Assembly: GCA_029062865.1 (NCBI GenBank)
Contig: JAIDPG010000259.1
Location: 1 to 18,225, forward strand
Length of the DNA stretch: 18,225 nucleotides
From: Oscillospiraceae bacterium
GTDB taxonomy: Bacteria; Bacillota; Clostridia; Oscillospirales; Ruminococcaceae
Reading direction: 5' to 3'
Translations under genes and position numbers: made by a program
Shown: positions 8,892 to 15,783 of the stretch, one piece after another
How positions within the stretch are numbered: position 1 is the stretch's first letter
How the letters are laid out: each line of letters starts with the position of its first letter
Notes under the pieces: model-generated
The model's input: the letters and a program-made list of their open reading frames with translations, nothing else
What the model was told of the DNA's origin: nothing
Database searches by the model: none

Positions 8892-10796
8892 TTATATCTC
8901 CATAATTATGGGCAAGATCATCGGGCTGCGTTTGGTTTTTTGGTAGATGAAGTCCGACAGCGCGTCGCGCAGGGCTGATTTTATGTTGCCCCACTCGCGG
9001 ACGCGGCGGTTCGCGAGATCGTCCATAACGCCGCACATAAGCTGCTTTGCCTCGTCAAGGAGCTCCTCGCTCTCGCGGACGTAAACAAAGCCGCGCGAAA
9101 CGATTTCCGGGCCCGAAACGACCGTTCCCGTCTCGCGGTTCATTGCCGCGACGATAATGATAACGCCGTCCTCGGCGAGGTGCTTTCTGTCGCGCAGAAC
9201 GACGCTGCCCACGTCGCCGATGCCGAGGCCGTCAACCATAACCATTCCGCTCGGCACGGTGCCCGTGAACTTCATATCAACTCCGTCTGTTTCAAGAACG
9301 TCGCCCAAGCCCGCAACAAACGTGTTTGTCTCCGGAATTCCCATGCCCTCCGCTAGCTGCGCGTGCTTTTTCAGGTGCTTGTACTCGCCGTGGATAGGCA
9401 CGAAGAACTTCGGCTTCGTCAGCGAGATCATCATTTTGAGCTCCTCCTGGCAGGCGTGCCCCGAAACGTGAACCTCGTACATGCTCTCGTAAATAACGTC
9501 CGCGCCCTGCTTCATCAGCTCGTTTACTACCTTGGTGACAAGCTTCTCGTTGCCGGGAATCGGGTTCGCGGAGATTATGATGAAGTCGTTCGGAGTGATC
9601 GTCACTTGACGATGATCGCCGCTGGACATTCTCGAAAGCGCCGAGAGCGGCTCGCCCTGAGAGCCCGTCGTCGCGATGACAAGCTCCTCGGGGTCGTATT
9701 TGTTCACGTCCTCAATGTCGATAAGCGTGCCGTCAGGCACTTTGATGTAATTCAGCTCAACGGCCTTTGTGATGACGTTGGTCATGCTTCTTCCAGAAAC
9801 GGCGACATACCGCCCGTGAATGACCGCCTCGTCGATTATCTGCTGAATTCTGTGGATATTGCTGGAGAATGTCGCGATTATAATGCGCTTTCCCTCGGCG
9901 CGGGCGAACAAGCCCTTGAAGCTCTCGCCGACGGTGCTTTCGGATTTCGTGTAACCCGGACGCTCGACGTTCGTGCTTTCGCTCATCAGAGCGAGAACGC
10001 CGCGGTTGCCGAGCTCGCCAAACCGCGCGAGGTCAATTATCCCGCCCTCTATCGGCGTGTAGTCGACCTTGAAGTCTCCCGTGTGGACGATAACGCCCGC
10101 GGGAGTGTGGATAGCCAGCGCGCAGCTGTCGGGGATAGAGTGATTGACGCGGATAAATTCCACGCTCATACAGCCCATTCTGACGTTGCGGCGCGGCTCG
10201 ATGACGTTGAGACTCGCGGAGGAGAGCAGGTTGTGCTCCTTCAGCTTGCCCTCGACAAGCCCGAGCGTGAGACGCGTTCCGTAAATCGGCACGTTCACTT
10301 TCTTGAGGAGATACGGCAGCGCGCCGATGTGATCCTCGTGTCCGTGCGTGATGATTATCCCGCGGAACTTGTCCTTGTTCTTCTCAAGATACGTGAAATC
10401 CGGCACGACCAGATCCACGCCGAACATCTCGTCGTCCGGGAACGCCAGCCCGCAGTCCACGATGAACATATCGTTTGAGCACTCGTAAACGTACAAATTC
10501 TTGCCGATCTCGTTAAGCCCGCCGAGAGCGAAAAATCTCACGGGAGTGCTGCGGTTCTCGCGCGGCTTGCGCTCCTCCTTCGGCGTGTTATTTCTCCCAA
10601 GCACGGGGCGCTTTTCAGCTTTGGGAGCGGCAAGCGGCTTCGCGGGAAGCGCTGTGGTTTTCTTGAACGTTTTCGACGACGGAGCGTTCTTGTAGCTCTG
10701 CTTTTTCACGGTCTGCTTGTTATTCTGAAAATTAGTCTGTTTTTTGGCAATGCTTTCCTTTTCGGTCAGCAAGCTCTTGTTTGACAATAATCCCAT
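8892..10796 (-). CDS. rnj: Ribonuclease J
   Basis: 634 residues from ATG at 10796. The frame is open to a TTG at 10886, but AGAAAGGA lies just before the ATG and the extra 30 residues look non-coding. RNase J is the 5'-3' exo/endoribonuclease of Firmicutes mRNA decay and rRNA maturation. An unusual Lys/Gln/Pro-rich, low-complexity N-terminal extension (1-~84) precedes the metallo-beta-lactamase core. The zinc motif HGHEDH is at 151-156, H219 and the HTGD motif (H238-D241) supply further ligands. The beta-CASP region follows, with SGHA near 445-448 and HGEYKH (469-474). The C-terminal domain runs to 634. It appears to be the first gene of the gdpP-rplI-dnaB-tilS operon. Confidence 0.96.
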   Translation of the reverse strand: MGLLSNKSLLTEKESIAKKQTNFQNNKQTVKKQSYKNAPSSKTFKKTTALPAKPLAAPKAEKRPVLGRNNTPKEERKPRENRSTPVRFFALGGLNEIGKNLYVYECSNDMFIVDCGLAFPDDEMFGVDLVVPDFTYLEKNKDKFRGIIITHGHEDHIGALPYLLKKVNVPIYGTRLTLGLVEGKLKEHNLLSSASLNVIEPRRNVRMGCMSVEFIRVNHSIPDSCALAIHTPAGVIVHTGDFKVDYTPIEGGIIDLARFGELGNRGVLALMSESTNVERPGYTKSESTVGESFKGLFARAEGKRIIIATFSSNIHRIQQIIDEAVIHGRYVAVSGRSMTNVITKAVELNYIKVPDGTLIDIEDVNKYDPEELVIATTGSQGEPLSALSRMSSGDHRQVTITPNDFIIISANPIPGNEKLVTKVVNELMKQGADVIYESMYEVHVSGHACQEELKMMISLTKPKFFVPIHGEYKHLKKHAQLAEGMGIPETNTFVAGLGDVLETDGVDMKFTGTVPSGMVMVDGLGIGDVGSVVLRDRKHLAEDGVIIIVAAMNRETGTVVSGPEIVSRGFVYVRESEELLDEAKQLMCGVMDDLANRRVREWGNIKSALRDALSDFIYQKTKRSPMILPIIMEI

Positions 10797-11000
10797 ACTT
10801 TTCCTTTCTCCGGTGGAAATCACGGCTGAATTTAGCAAAATAGCGCACAAAAACATACGGAACAACCGTTGGACTTCCGATTTCAACTATTCTCTTGTAA
10901 TGTATAACGCAGGTTAAAAACCGCAATTAAATCCCAAATCAAGCGAGCGGCGAGCTTATTCGCCCTTAAATCCGCTCCGTTGGCGCAAAATACAAATACA
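10797..11000 (-). promoter_or_regulatory. Long 5' leader of the rnj operon
   Basis: About 200 bases lie between the predicted transcription start (~11000) and the RNase J ATG. A hairpin GGCGA/TCGCC with a 6-base loop lies near 10952-10967. GAGC/GCTC extends it outward, and a GCGGTTTTT stretch follows about 20 bases later. No known riboswitch fold was recognised. Confidence 0.4.
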
Positions 11001-11006
11001 CATTAT

Positions 11007-11035
11007 ATTATACCATTTTTTTCCGAGCTTGTCAA
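11007..11035 (-). promoter_or_regulatory. Consensus sigma-A promoter for rnj-gdpP-rplI-dnaB-tilS
   Basis: Perfect -35 TTGACA (11035-11030), a 17-base spacer and perfect -10 TATAAT (11012-11007) on the minus strand. Likely start near 11000. This is the only clear promoter seen between 11035 and the end of tilS. Confidence 0.9.
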
Positions 11036-11068
11036 GGGGTTTTGTGGCAAAATAAGTATGTAGTTGGC

Positions 11069-11195
11069 GCGGGGGTTGCTGCCCCGCCCAAAGCGCTTCC
11101 CGCCGAGCGGGAAAGCGGGGTTTGCTTGCCCGCCGGAGAGATGGCGCGAGCTCGCCGCCCGAACGCTTCCTGCCGCGCGAGGGCGGGCTTTGCTT
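11069..11195. repeat. GC-rich hairpin-dense imperfect tandem repeat
   Basis: Two ~34-base imperfect copies (11093-11127 and 11163-11195), each with the words CGCTTCC, GCCG, GCG, GCGGG and TTTGCTT in the same order. Copy A forms CGCTTCCCGC/GCGGGAAAGCG with one bulge and a CGA loop. Other stems are GCGGGG/CCCCGC (11069-11087) and GGCG/CGCC around CGAGCT (11143-11156). The block is far more GC-rich than the AT-rich sequence on both sides. ORFs across it encode Arg/Pro/Ala-rich junk and are not believed. I read it as non-coding, either a repeat or a structured RNA/DNA element. Confidence 0.55.
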
Positions 11196-11210
11196 TTCAA
11201 GAATCCGCAT

Positions 11211-11417
11211 AAAAACCCGAATTCAGCTTTTTTATTATCATCAACACGCCGTATTTAAAAATGTGCCGCTGTAAAAATTTACCGAGAAAACTTAATATAT
11301 CCGCCGATTTTTTCAACTCATAATCGAGAAGCTTACGCAGAAAATAATGCTGTGAAAATTCCGCCGCGTGTGTAAAAGCGCGGCTTCTCAATCCTATATT
11401 CAACGAAAGGCTTTAGT
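11211..11417 (+). promoter_or_regulatory. spoIVB upstream region
   Basis: AT-rich, with no sigma-A promoter seen. A forespore-type promoter is expected for spoIVB but none could be assigned with confidence. GAGAAGC (11326-11332) can pair with GCTTCTC (11383-11389), and GCCGCG (11363-11368) with CGCGGC (11379-11384). The two pairings overlap by two bases, so they largely exclude each other. Confidence 0.35.
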
Positions 11418-12569
11418 ATGTTAAAATATATTCGATATAAAACAGGAAAACTGATCTACGGCGCGCTGTCGGGGGTTCTGGCGGGCTTTGTGAGCGTTTA
11501 CGCGTATCTCTACGCGGCGCTGCCGATGCAGATCTCCGCGCAGGCGGGCGCAAGTCTCGGTGATGTCGGGTTTTCGCCCGCGGTTTTGCGACAGACAAGC
11601 CGCGGCGCGGAATATTTCCTCGGAAATATCCCGATAAAGCGCGCGGAGATCACCGAAACGGAGCGGCGCTATGTAATCCCAAGCGGCAAGCCGTTCGGGA
11701 TAAAAATGCTGTCTGATGGCGTTATGATAATCGGCGCGGCGGCGGGTTCTCCCGCGGAAGAAGCGGGGCTGCGCGAGGGAGACGTGATAATCTCCGTTAA
11801 CGGCGCGGAGGTCTCTTCAAACGAGGAGCTTTCCGCGGCAATTCGCGAGTGCGATAACTGCGCGGAACTTGTCTACAGGCGCGGCGAGAGCTGCGTTTCG
11901 GTGAGTGTCGCGACAATGCTCTCGGACGGCGTCCGGAAAATCGGCGCGTGGGTTCGCGACAGCGCGGCGGGCATCGGCACGCTGACGTTCGTCGAGCCCG
12001 AAACGGGGATTTTCGGCGGGCTTGGGCACGCGGTGAGTGACGCGACGACGGGCGGCGCGGTGCCGTTCGGGCAGGGCGAGATAACGGCGGCTGAGATCTT
12101 CGACATCGTAAAAGGCGAAAAAGGAGCTGCCGGCGAGCTCTGCGGCGCGATGCTCCCCGAGGAGCTCGGGCAGCTCTCCGCGAACACCCCGACGGGCGTT
12201 TTCGGCAAGCTGGATAAGACTAACGGCGACAGGTTAGTCACAGACGAAAAAATCCCGGCGGCGTTCAGGCAGGAGGTAAAGCCCGGCACGGCGACTATTC
12301 TGACGACGATCGACGGCAGCGAGCCGCGCGAATACTCTATTGAGATCGAGCGGATAAACCTCGCGGATCTTACGGGCTCGAAGGGGATGCTGATAAAGAT
12401 CACCGACGCGGAGCTGCTCGAAAAGACGGGCGGCATTGTCCGCGGAATGAGTGGCAGCCCGATAATCCAGAACGGGAAGCTCGCCGGGGCGGTCACTCAC
12501 GTTCTCGTCGGCGACCCGACGCGGGGATACGCGGTGTTCGCCGAGAGTATGCTCGAAAAAGCGCAATGA
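11418..12569 (+). CDS. spoIVB: SpoIVB serine peptidase (sporulation sigma-K checkpoint)
   Basis: 383 residues, ATG with GAAAGG seven bases upstream. In Bacillus, SpoIVB is made in the forespore, crosses into the intermembrane space and cleaves SpoIVFA to release pro-sigma-K processing. A membrane/signal segment is at ~12-34 and a PDZ domain at ~92-165 (AGSPAEEAGLREGDVI). The S55 peptidase domain runs ~175-380. The catalytic residues read H204 (GLGHAVSD), D330 (KITD) and S345 (GMSGSP), with spacing almost identical to the Bacillus H236/D363/S378 set. The ending DPTRGYAVFAESML is typical. The usual Bacillus partner recN is not in the window. It is divergent from rnj and convergent with clpC. 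Confidence 0.96.
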   Translation: MLKYIRYKTGKLIYGALSGVLAGFVSVYAYLYAALPMQISAQAGASLGDVGFSPAVLRQTSRGAEYFLGNIPIKRAEITETERRYVIPSGKPFGIKMLSDGVMIIGAAAGSPAEEAGLREGDVIISVNGAEVSSNEELSAAIRECDNCAELVYRRGESCVSVSVATMLSDGVRKIGAWVRDSAAGIGTLTFVEPETGIFGGLGHAVSDATTGGAVPFGQGEITAAEIFDIVKGEKGAAGELCGAMLPEELGQLSANTPTGVFGKLDKTNGDRLVTDEKIPAAFRQEVKPGTATILTTIDGSEPREYSIEIERINLADLTGSKGMLIKITDAELLEKTGGIVRGMSGSPIIQNGKLAGAVTHVLVGDPTRGYAVFAESMLEKAQ

Positions 12570-12588
12570 TCAAGACAACTTAATTAAG

Positions 12589-12616
12589 CGAGCCGGTCAA
12601 CACAAGGGCGGCGCAT
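12589..12616 (+). repeat. 28-bp direct repeat, left copy
   Basis: Begins CGAGCCGGTCAACACAAGGG and matches 12805-12832 at 26 of 28 positions. The two copies bracket palindromic element copy 1. It is followed by the small perfect palindrome GCGCAT-ATA-ATGCGC (12611-12625). Confidence 0.75.
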
Positions 12617-12657
12617 ATAATGCGCGTAACCGCCAAGATAACCTGCCGGGTAGCTGT

Positions 12658-12753
12658 GTCGCGAAAAAAGCGCCTGCTAAAGTGGAGTGTAGCGAAGCGA
12701 AACGGAACTTTAGCAGGCGGCTAGACGAACGAAGTGAGCCGGTTTTTCGCGAC
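12658..12753 (+). repeat. Palindromic element, copy 1 (also likely clpC terminator)
   Basis: Outer arms GTCGCGAAAAA (12658-12668) and TTTTTCGCGAC (12743-12753) are perfect 11-bp inverted repeats. Inside is a perfect 13-bp stem CGCCTGCTAAAGT (12671-12683) / ACTTTAGCAGGCG (12707-12719) with a 23-base loop containing GCGAAGCG. A second small hairpin follows, GGCT (12719-12722) / AGCC (12737-12740). On the minus strand the 13-bp stem is followed by CTTTTTT, so it can terminate clpC. A second copy in reverse orientation lies at 15405-15496. Confidence 0.8.
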
Positions 12754-12804
12754 TTTTAAATCCGGCGGAGATTAGTGTAAGGGAACGGCATAAAAGGCGC
12801 GTTA

Positions 12805-12832
12805 CGAGCCCGTCAACACAAGGGCGACGCAT
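12805..12832 (+). repeat. 28-bp direct repeat, right copy
   Basis: Begins CGAGCCCGTCAACACAAGGG. It differs from 12589-12616 at two positions only and starts 216 bases after it. It ends 14 bases before the clpC stop. Confidence 0.75.
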
Positions 12833-12846
12833 TAAAGGCTCACGTA

Positions 12847-15186
12847 TCAACTATTCTGCGTTTTGGGTATCAAAACGGCGAACTCGTTATTCTCAAACAC
12901 TACCTCGGCTCTTGTGCCTTCGGGGAGCTCGCCTTTGATTATCTTTGCCGAGAGCATGTCCTCAACCTCGGCGGTAATTCTTCGGCGCAGGGGGCGGGCT
13001 CCCATGTCCTCGGCGGCGGCGTTCTCGCAGAGATGCCGCGCGGCGGAATCCGCGAACGTCAGCTCAATGCCGCGCTCCTTCGCGCGAGCGGCGACCTGCG
13101 CAAGCATTTTCCGGCAAATATGCTCCATATCGCCGTCGGAAAGACGCTCGAAAACTATTACGTTGTCAATGCGGTTGAGCAGCTCCGGGCGGAGCTGCTT
13201 TTTCAGCGCCCGCATAACGTCGGAGCTGCCGCCCTTGGCGCTACCGAAACCGAGAAAGCTCTTCCGGAGCTCCTCCGCGCCGATGTTCCCCGTCATTATT
13301 ATGATCGTGTTCTTAAAATCCGCAACGCGTCCGTCCGCGGCGGTCAGCTTACCGTCCTCTAAAATCTGGAGAAGAATTGTCAGCACGTCGGGGTGGGCTT
13401 TCTCCACCTCGTCAAAAAGCACGACGGAATAGGGCTCGGTGCGGACGGCTTTTATCAGCCTGCCCTGCTCCTCATAGCCTACATAGCCGGGCGGCGAGCC
13501 TATCAGCTTGGAGATGGAGTGCGGCTCGGAGAACTCGCTCATATCGAAGCGTATGAGCCGTTTATCGCTGCCGAAAACGCCCTCGGCGAGCGCTCTCGAG
13601 AGCTCCGTCTTGCCAACGCCCGTCTGCCCGAGGAACAAAAACGAGCCGATAGGACGCGCGGGGTCCTTAAGCCCCGCTCTCCCCCTGCGGACGGCGTTCG
13701 CGACGAGCTTTACGGCGTTCTCCTGCCCGATGACGCGGGCTCGGAGAAGCTCCTCGAGATTGGAAAGGCGCTTGCCCTCGTCCTCGGTGAGCCGCGCGGC
13801 GGGAATTCCCGTCATGGACGAAACCGCCGCGGCAACGTCGTCCTCGTCAACGACAACGCGCTCCCTGTCCTTCGCCTTGAAAATGGAAAACTTGGCGCAA
13901 AGCCTCTCCGTGCGAACACGCGCGGCGGCTTCGTCGATCAGATCAATCGCCTTGTCGGGCAGACGGCGGTCGCCGAGATACCTCTCGGAAAGCGCCACGG
14001 CAGCGTTTATCGCGCCGTCCGTGATGACGGCGTGGTGGTGCTCCTCAAGCCGCCCGCGCAGCCCGCGGAGAATAGAGACAGCGCCGCGCTCGTCGGGCTG
14101 GAGAACCGTAATCGGCTGGAAGCGGCGGTCGAGCGCCGCGTCCTTTTCGATGAACTTGCGGTACTCGTCGATCGTCGTCGCGCCGATAAGCGAGAGCTTC
14201 CCGCGGGCGAGAAGCGGCTTCAGAATACTCGCCGCGTCGATAGCGCCCTCGGCAGCTCCCGTGCCGACGATCATGTGGATCTCGTCGATAAACAGGATAA
14301 CATCGGGGTTGGCAAGCGCCTCGTCGAGCGCACCCTTAAGCCGTTCCTCAAAGTCGCCGCGGTACTTGGCTCCTGCTAACATTGCCGATAAGTCCAACGC
14401 GAAAAGGCGCTTTTCGGCGAGCTCGGGCGGGACGGTGCCGAGCGCGACGCGCTGCGCGAAGCCCTCAACGACGGCGGTTTTCCCGACGCCCGCGTCGCCG
14501 ATAAGGCACGGGTTGTTTTTCGTGCGGCGCAGGAGGATCTGCACAAGGCGCTCGGTCTCGGTTTCGCGCCCGATGACGGGGTCAAGCCGCCCCTCGCGGG
14601 CTTCCGCGGTGAGCTCCCTGCCGTATTTCGACAGCATCTGAAGCACGGGCAGCTCGCGCGTTTCCGCTTTCTTCGCCGAGGATCTCCGCGGCGGCAGATT
14701 GTCAAAGCCCGGCGCTTCATAATTCCTCGCCGCGACGCTCCCGTACAGCTTCGATACGCTTTGCTCGGATTTGGACACCTCGCAGAGCATAGAATACGCC
14801 GTGCACTCACGGTCGGTCAAAATCGCCAGCAGAAGGTGCTCCGTGCCGACGCAGCTGTCGTTTTTCGCCGCGGCGTAGCTTCGGGCGTTCAGCAGCAGCT
14901 TACGCAGCCGCGACGAGAAATTGTTCTCCGAAAGCGTTATTTCAAGCGGACTCTCCCCCACGCCGACGCGCTCCTTCAGCTGCAAAACCAGATCGCGGAA
15001 GCGGATCTTTTGCTTGGCGAGCAGCGCCCCGGCAGCGCTTTCGCCGTTGTTCGAGCCCTTCGACAGCGCGCAGAGCAAATGCTCGGTGCCGACATAAGCA
15101 TGCCCCAGCTGCCCCGCGATAGCCGCCGCGCAGCTAAGCGCCTCGGCGGCATCGCTCGAAAAAGCGGGGGAATTCGTGTTTGACAT
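12847..15186 (-). CDS. clpC: ClpC-type AAA+ unfoldase lacking the middle domain
   Basis: 779 residues, ATG at 15186 with AGGAG nine bases upstream. It unfolds substrates and feeds them to ClpP. A double Clp N-domain (~6-150) carries YVGTEHLL and CVGTEHLLLAIL. AAA+ module 1 has Walker A GDAGVGKT (230-237) and Walker B ILFIDE (297-302). AAA+ module 2 has GQTGVGKT (520-527), VVLFDE (588-593) and a ClpP-contact tripeptide LGF (645-647). ClpC normally carries a ~50-60-residue coiled UVR/M domain after module 1. Here ~24 residues (425-448) replace it, as in ClpA-like proteins. No ctsR, mcsA or mcsB lies beside it, and no CtsR-type GGTCAAA tandem or clear sigma-A promoter was seen upstream. Confidence 0.93.
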   Translation of the reverse strand: MSNTNSPAFSSDAAEALSCAAAIAGQLGHAYVGTEHLLCALSKGSNNGESAAGALLAKQKIRFRDLVLQLKERVGVGESPLEITLSENNFSSRLRKLLLNARSYAAAKNDSCVGTEHLLLAILTDRECTAYSMLCEVSKSEQSVSKLYGSVAARNYEAPGFDNLPPRRSSAKKAETRELPVLQMLSKYGRELTAEAREGRLDPVIGRETETERLVQILLRRTKNNPCLIGDAGVGKTAVVEGFAQRVALGTVPPELAEKRLFALDLSAMLAGAKYRGDFEERLKGALDEALANPDVILFIDEIHMIVGTGAAEGAIDAASILKPLLARGKLSLIGATTIDEYRKFIEKDAALDRRFQPITVLQPDERGAVSILRGLRGRLEEHHHAVITDGAINAAVALSERYLGDRRLPDKAIDLIDEAAARVRTERLCAKFSIFKAKDRERVVVDEDDVAAAVSSMTGIPAARLTEDEGKRLSNLEELLRARVIGQENAVKLVANAVRRGRAGLKDPARPIGSFLFLGQTGVGKTELSRALAEGVFGSDKRLIRFDMSEFSEPHSISKLIGSPPGYVGYEEQGRLIKAVRTEPYSVVLFDEVEKAHPDVLTILLQILEDGKLTAADGRVADFKNTIIIMTGNIGAEELRKSFLGFGSAKGGSSDVMRALKKQLRPELLNRIDNVIVFERLSDGDMEHICRKMLAQVAARAKERGIELTFADSAARHLCENAAAEDMGARPLRRRITAEVEDMLSAKIIKGELPEGTRAEVVFENNEFAVLIPKTQNS

Positions 15187-15310
15187 TCAGATCACTCCTG
15201 TTTGCAGAATTTGGTTATATTGTTGACAGAAACTGGATAAATTATGCAATTAGTTGCCGGAGAAAAGTTGTCAGCAGTTAGTTTTCAAAGCAGAAGCGTT
15301 TACCCGCTCA
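15187..15310 (-). other. clpC upstream region
   Basis: Contains the clpC ribosome binding site and AT-rich sequence with TATAAC and CATAAT words on the minus strand, neither paired with a good -35 at normal spacing. The transcription start could not be assigned. Confidence 0.35.
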
Positions 15311-15336
15311 AAATAAAAACCCCCGCGAGGCGAGGG
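15311..15336 (-). terminator. Minus-strand intrinsic terminator upstream of clpC
   Basis: On the minus strand CCCTCGC (15336-15330) pairs with GCGGGGG (15326-15320), one G-U pair and a 3-base loop, followed by TTTTTATTT (15319-15311). No coding gene on this strand ends here; it lies ~125 bases before the clpC start. It may insulate or attenuate clpC, or end a small unannotated transcript. Confidence 0.65.
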
Positions 15337-15404
15337 AATTTTTATAAATGCAAACAGTTTTAATGCGGTTTTGTTGCACTAACTTTCTCGTTTTATTTTA
15401 AATC

Positions 15405-15496
15405 GCGAAAAAGCGCGCAGTCCGCGCTTTGCGCGGACTGCGCTAGCCGCCTTCTAAGGTTCCGCTTCGCTCCACCTTAGCAGGCGCTTTTTTCGC
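15405..15496 (-). repeat. Palindromic element, copy 2 (reverse orientation)
   Basis: Outer arms GCGAAAAA (15405-15412) and TTTTTCGC (15489-15496). Hairpin CGCCTTCTAAGGT (15448-15460) / ACCTTAGCAGGCG (15474-15486) has one mismatch and a 13-base loop containing the same GCGAAGCG core on the minus strand. The second hairpin, GCGCAGTCCGCGC (15415-15427) / GCGCGGACTGCGC (15431-15443), is a perfect 13-bp stem with a TTT loop, unrelated in sequence to that of copy 1. On the plus strand the element ends in GCGCTTTTTT, terminator-like. Confidence 0.8.
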
Positions 15497-15545
15497 TCCT
15501 ACTGCTCTTGGGGTTATGTGACTGTCTCGTAAGACGACAATCTTT

Positions 15546-15573
15546 GTACGGTATTGCCTGTACTCAATTTTTT
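15546..15573 (+). terminator. Weak plus-strand terminator-like hairpin
   Basis: GTACGG (15546-15551) pairs with CTGTAC (15558-15563), with one G-U pair, and is followed by TCAATTTTTT. It lies ~100 bases before the plus-strand promoter at 15674 with no gene to end, so it may insulate that promoter. The rest of 15497-15673 shows no credible gene. Confidence 0.4.
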
Positions 15574-15673
15574 CGATTTGTCAGCCCGTTTCGGGGAAAA
15601 AATGTAAAAGCGCCAAGCACGTTTTTTGATCGCGCCGCCGAAATCCGGATAAAATAATTTAATCACCGAACTA

Positions 15674-15702
15674 TTGACATTTTTAAACAGATATGTTATA
15701 AT
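15674..15702 (+). promoter_or_regulatory. Consensus sigma-A promoter for the FIST-GGDEF gene
   Basis: Perfect -35 TTGACA (15674-15679), a 17-base spacer and perfect -10 TATAAT (15697-15702). Likely start near 15709, giving a ~75-base leader that holds a GCGCC/GGCGC hairpin (~15741-15758) just before the GAAGG site. Confidence 0.9.
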
Positions 15703-15783
15703 ATACATAGATTTATATTATATTTACATAATAAAAATTTGCGCCGGGTGTTTGGCGCGGAAAGTGAAGGTTAATGCGGCATT

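Noticed and set aside
10797..10886. N-terminally extended RNase J starting at TTG 10886
   Set aside because: No binding site there; the ATG at 10796 has AGAAAGGA just upstream and the extra 30 residues look non-coding.
10956..11210. Minus-strand 84-residue ORF across the GC-rich block
   Set aside because: Arg/Pro/Ala-rich composition dictated by the repeat, no ribosome binding site, and it overlaps the perfect rnj promoter.
11371..11397. Possible forespore (sigma-F/G) promoter GTGTA ... AATCCTA before spoIVB
   Set aside because: Only a partial match to CATnnTA and the spacing (~15) is shorter than expected for sigma-G, so not listed as a promoter.
11197..11403. Minus-strand 68-residue ORF with protein-like composition, upstream of and antisense to the spoIVB leader
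   Set aside because: Starts at TTG without a Shine-Dalgarno and matches no family I recognise; it could be a gene remnant, but the support is too weak to call.
12589..12832. Direct repeats as a CRISPR array
   Set aside because: Only two repeats, 216 bases apart, with a palindrome rather than a spacer between them and no cas genes.
13393..14641. Long plus-strand frames opposite clpC
   Set aside because: Arg/Ser-rich shadows of a conserved AAA+ gene; no ribosome binding site or family match.
15514..15708. Minus-strand 64-residue ORF between clpC and the FIST-GGDEF gene
   Set aside because: Its start lies over the plus-strand promoter, there is no ribosome binding site, and the sequence matches nothing recognised.
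15674..15783. c-di-GMP riboswitch in the FIST-GGDEF leader
   Set aside because: The leader is only ~75 bases with a single small hairpin and none of the expected conserved core.
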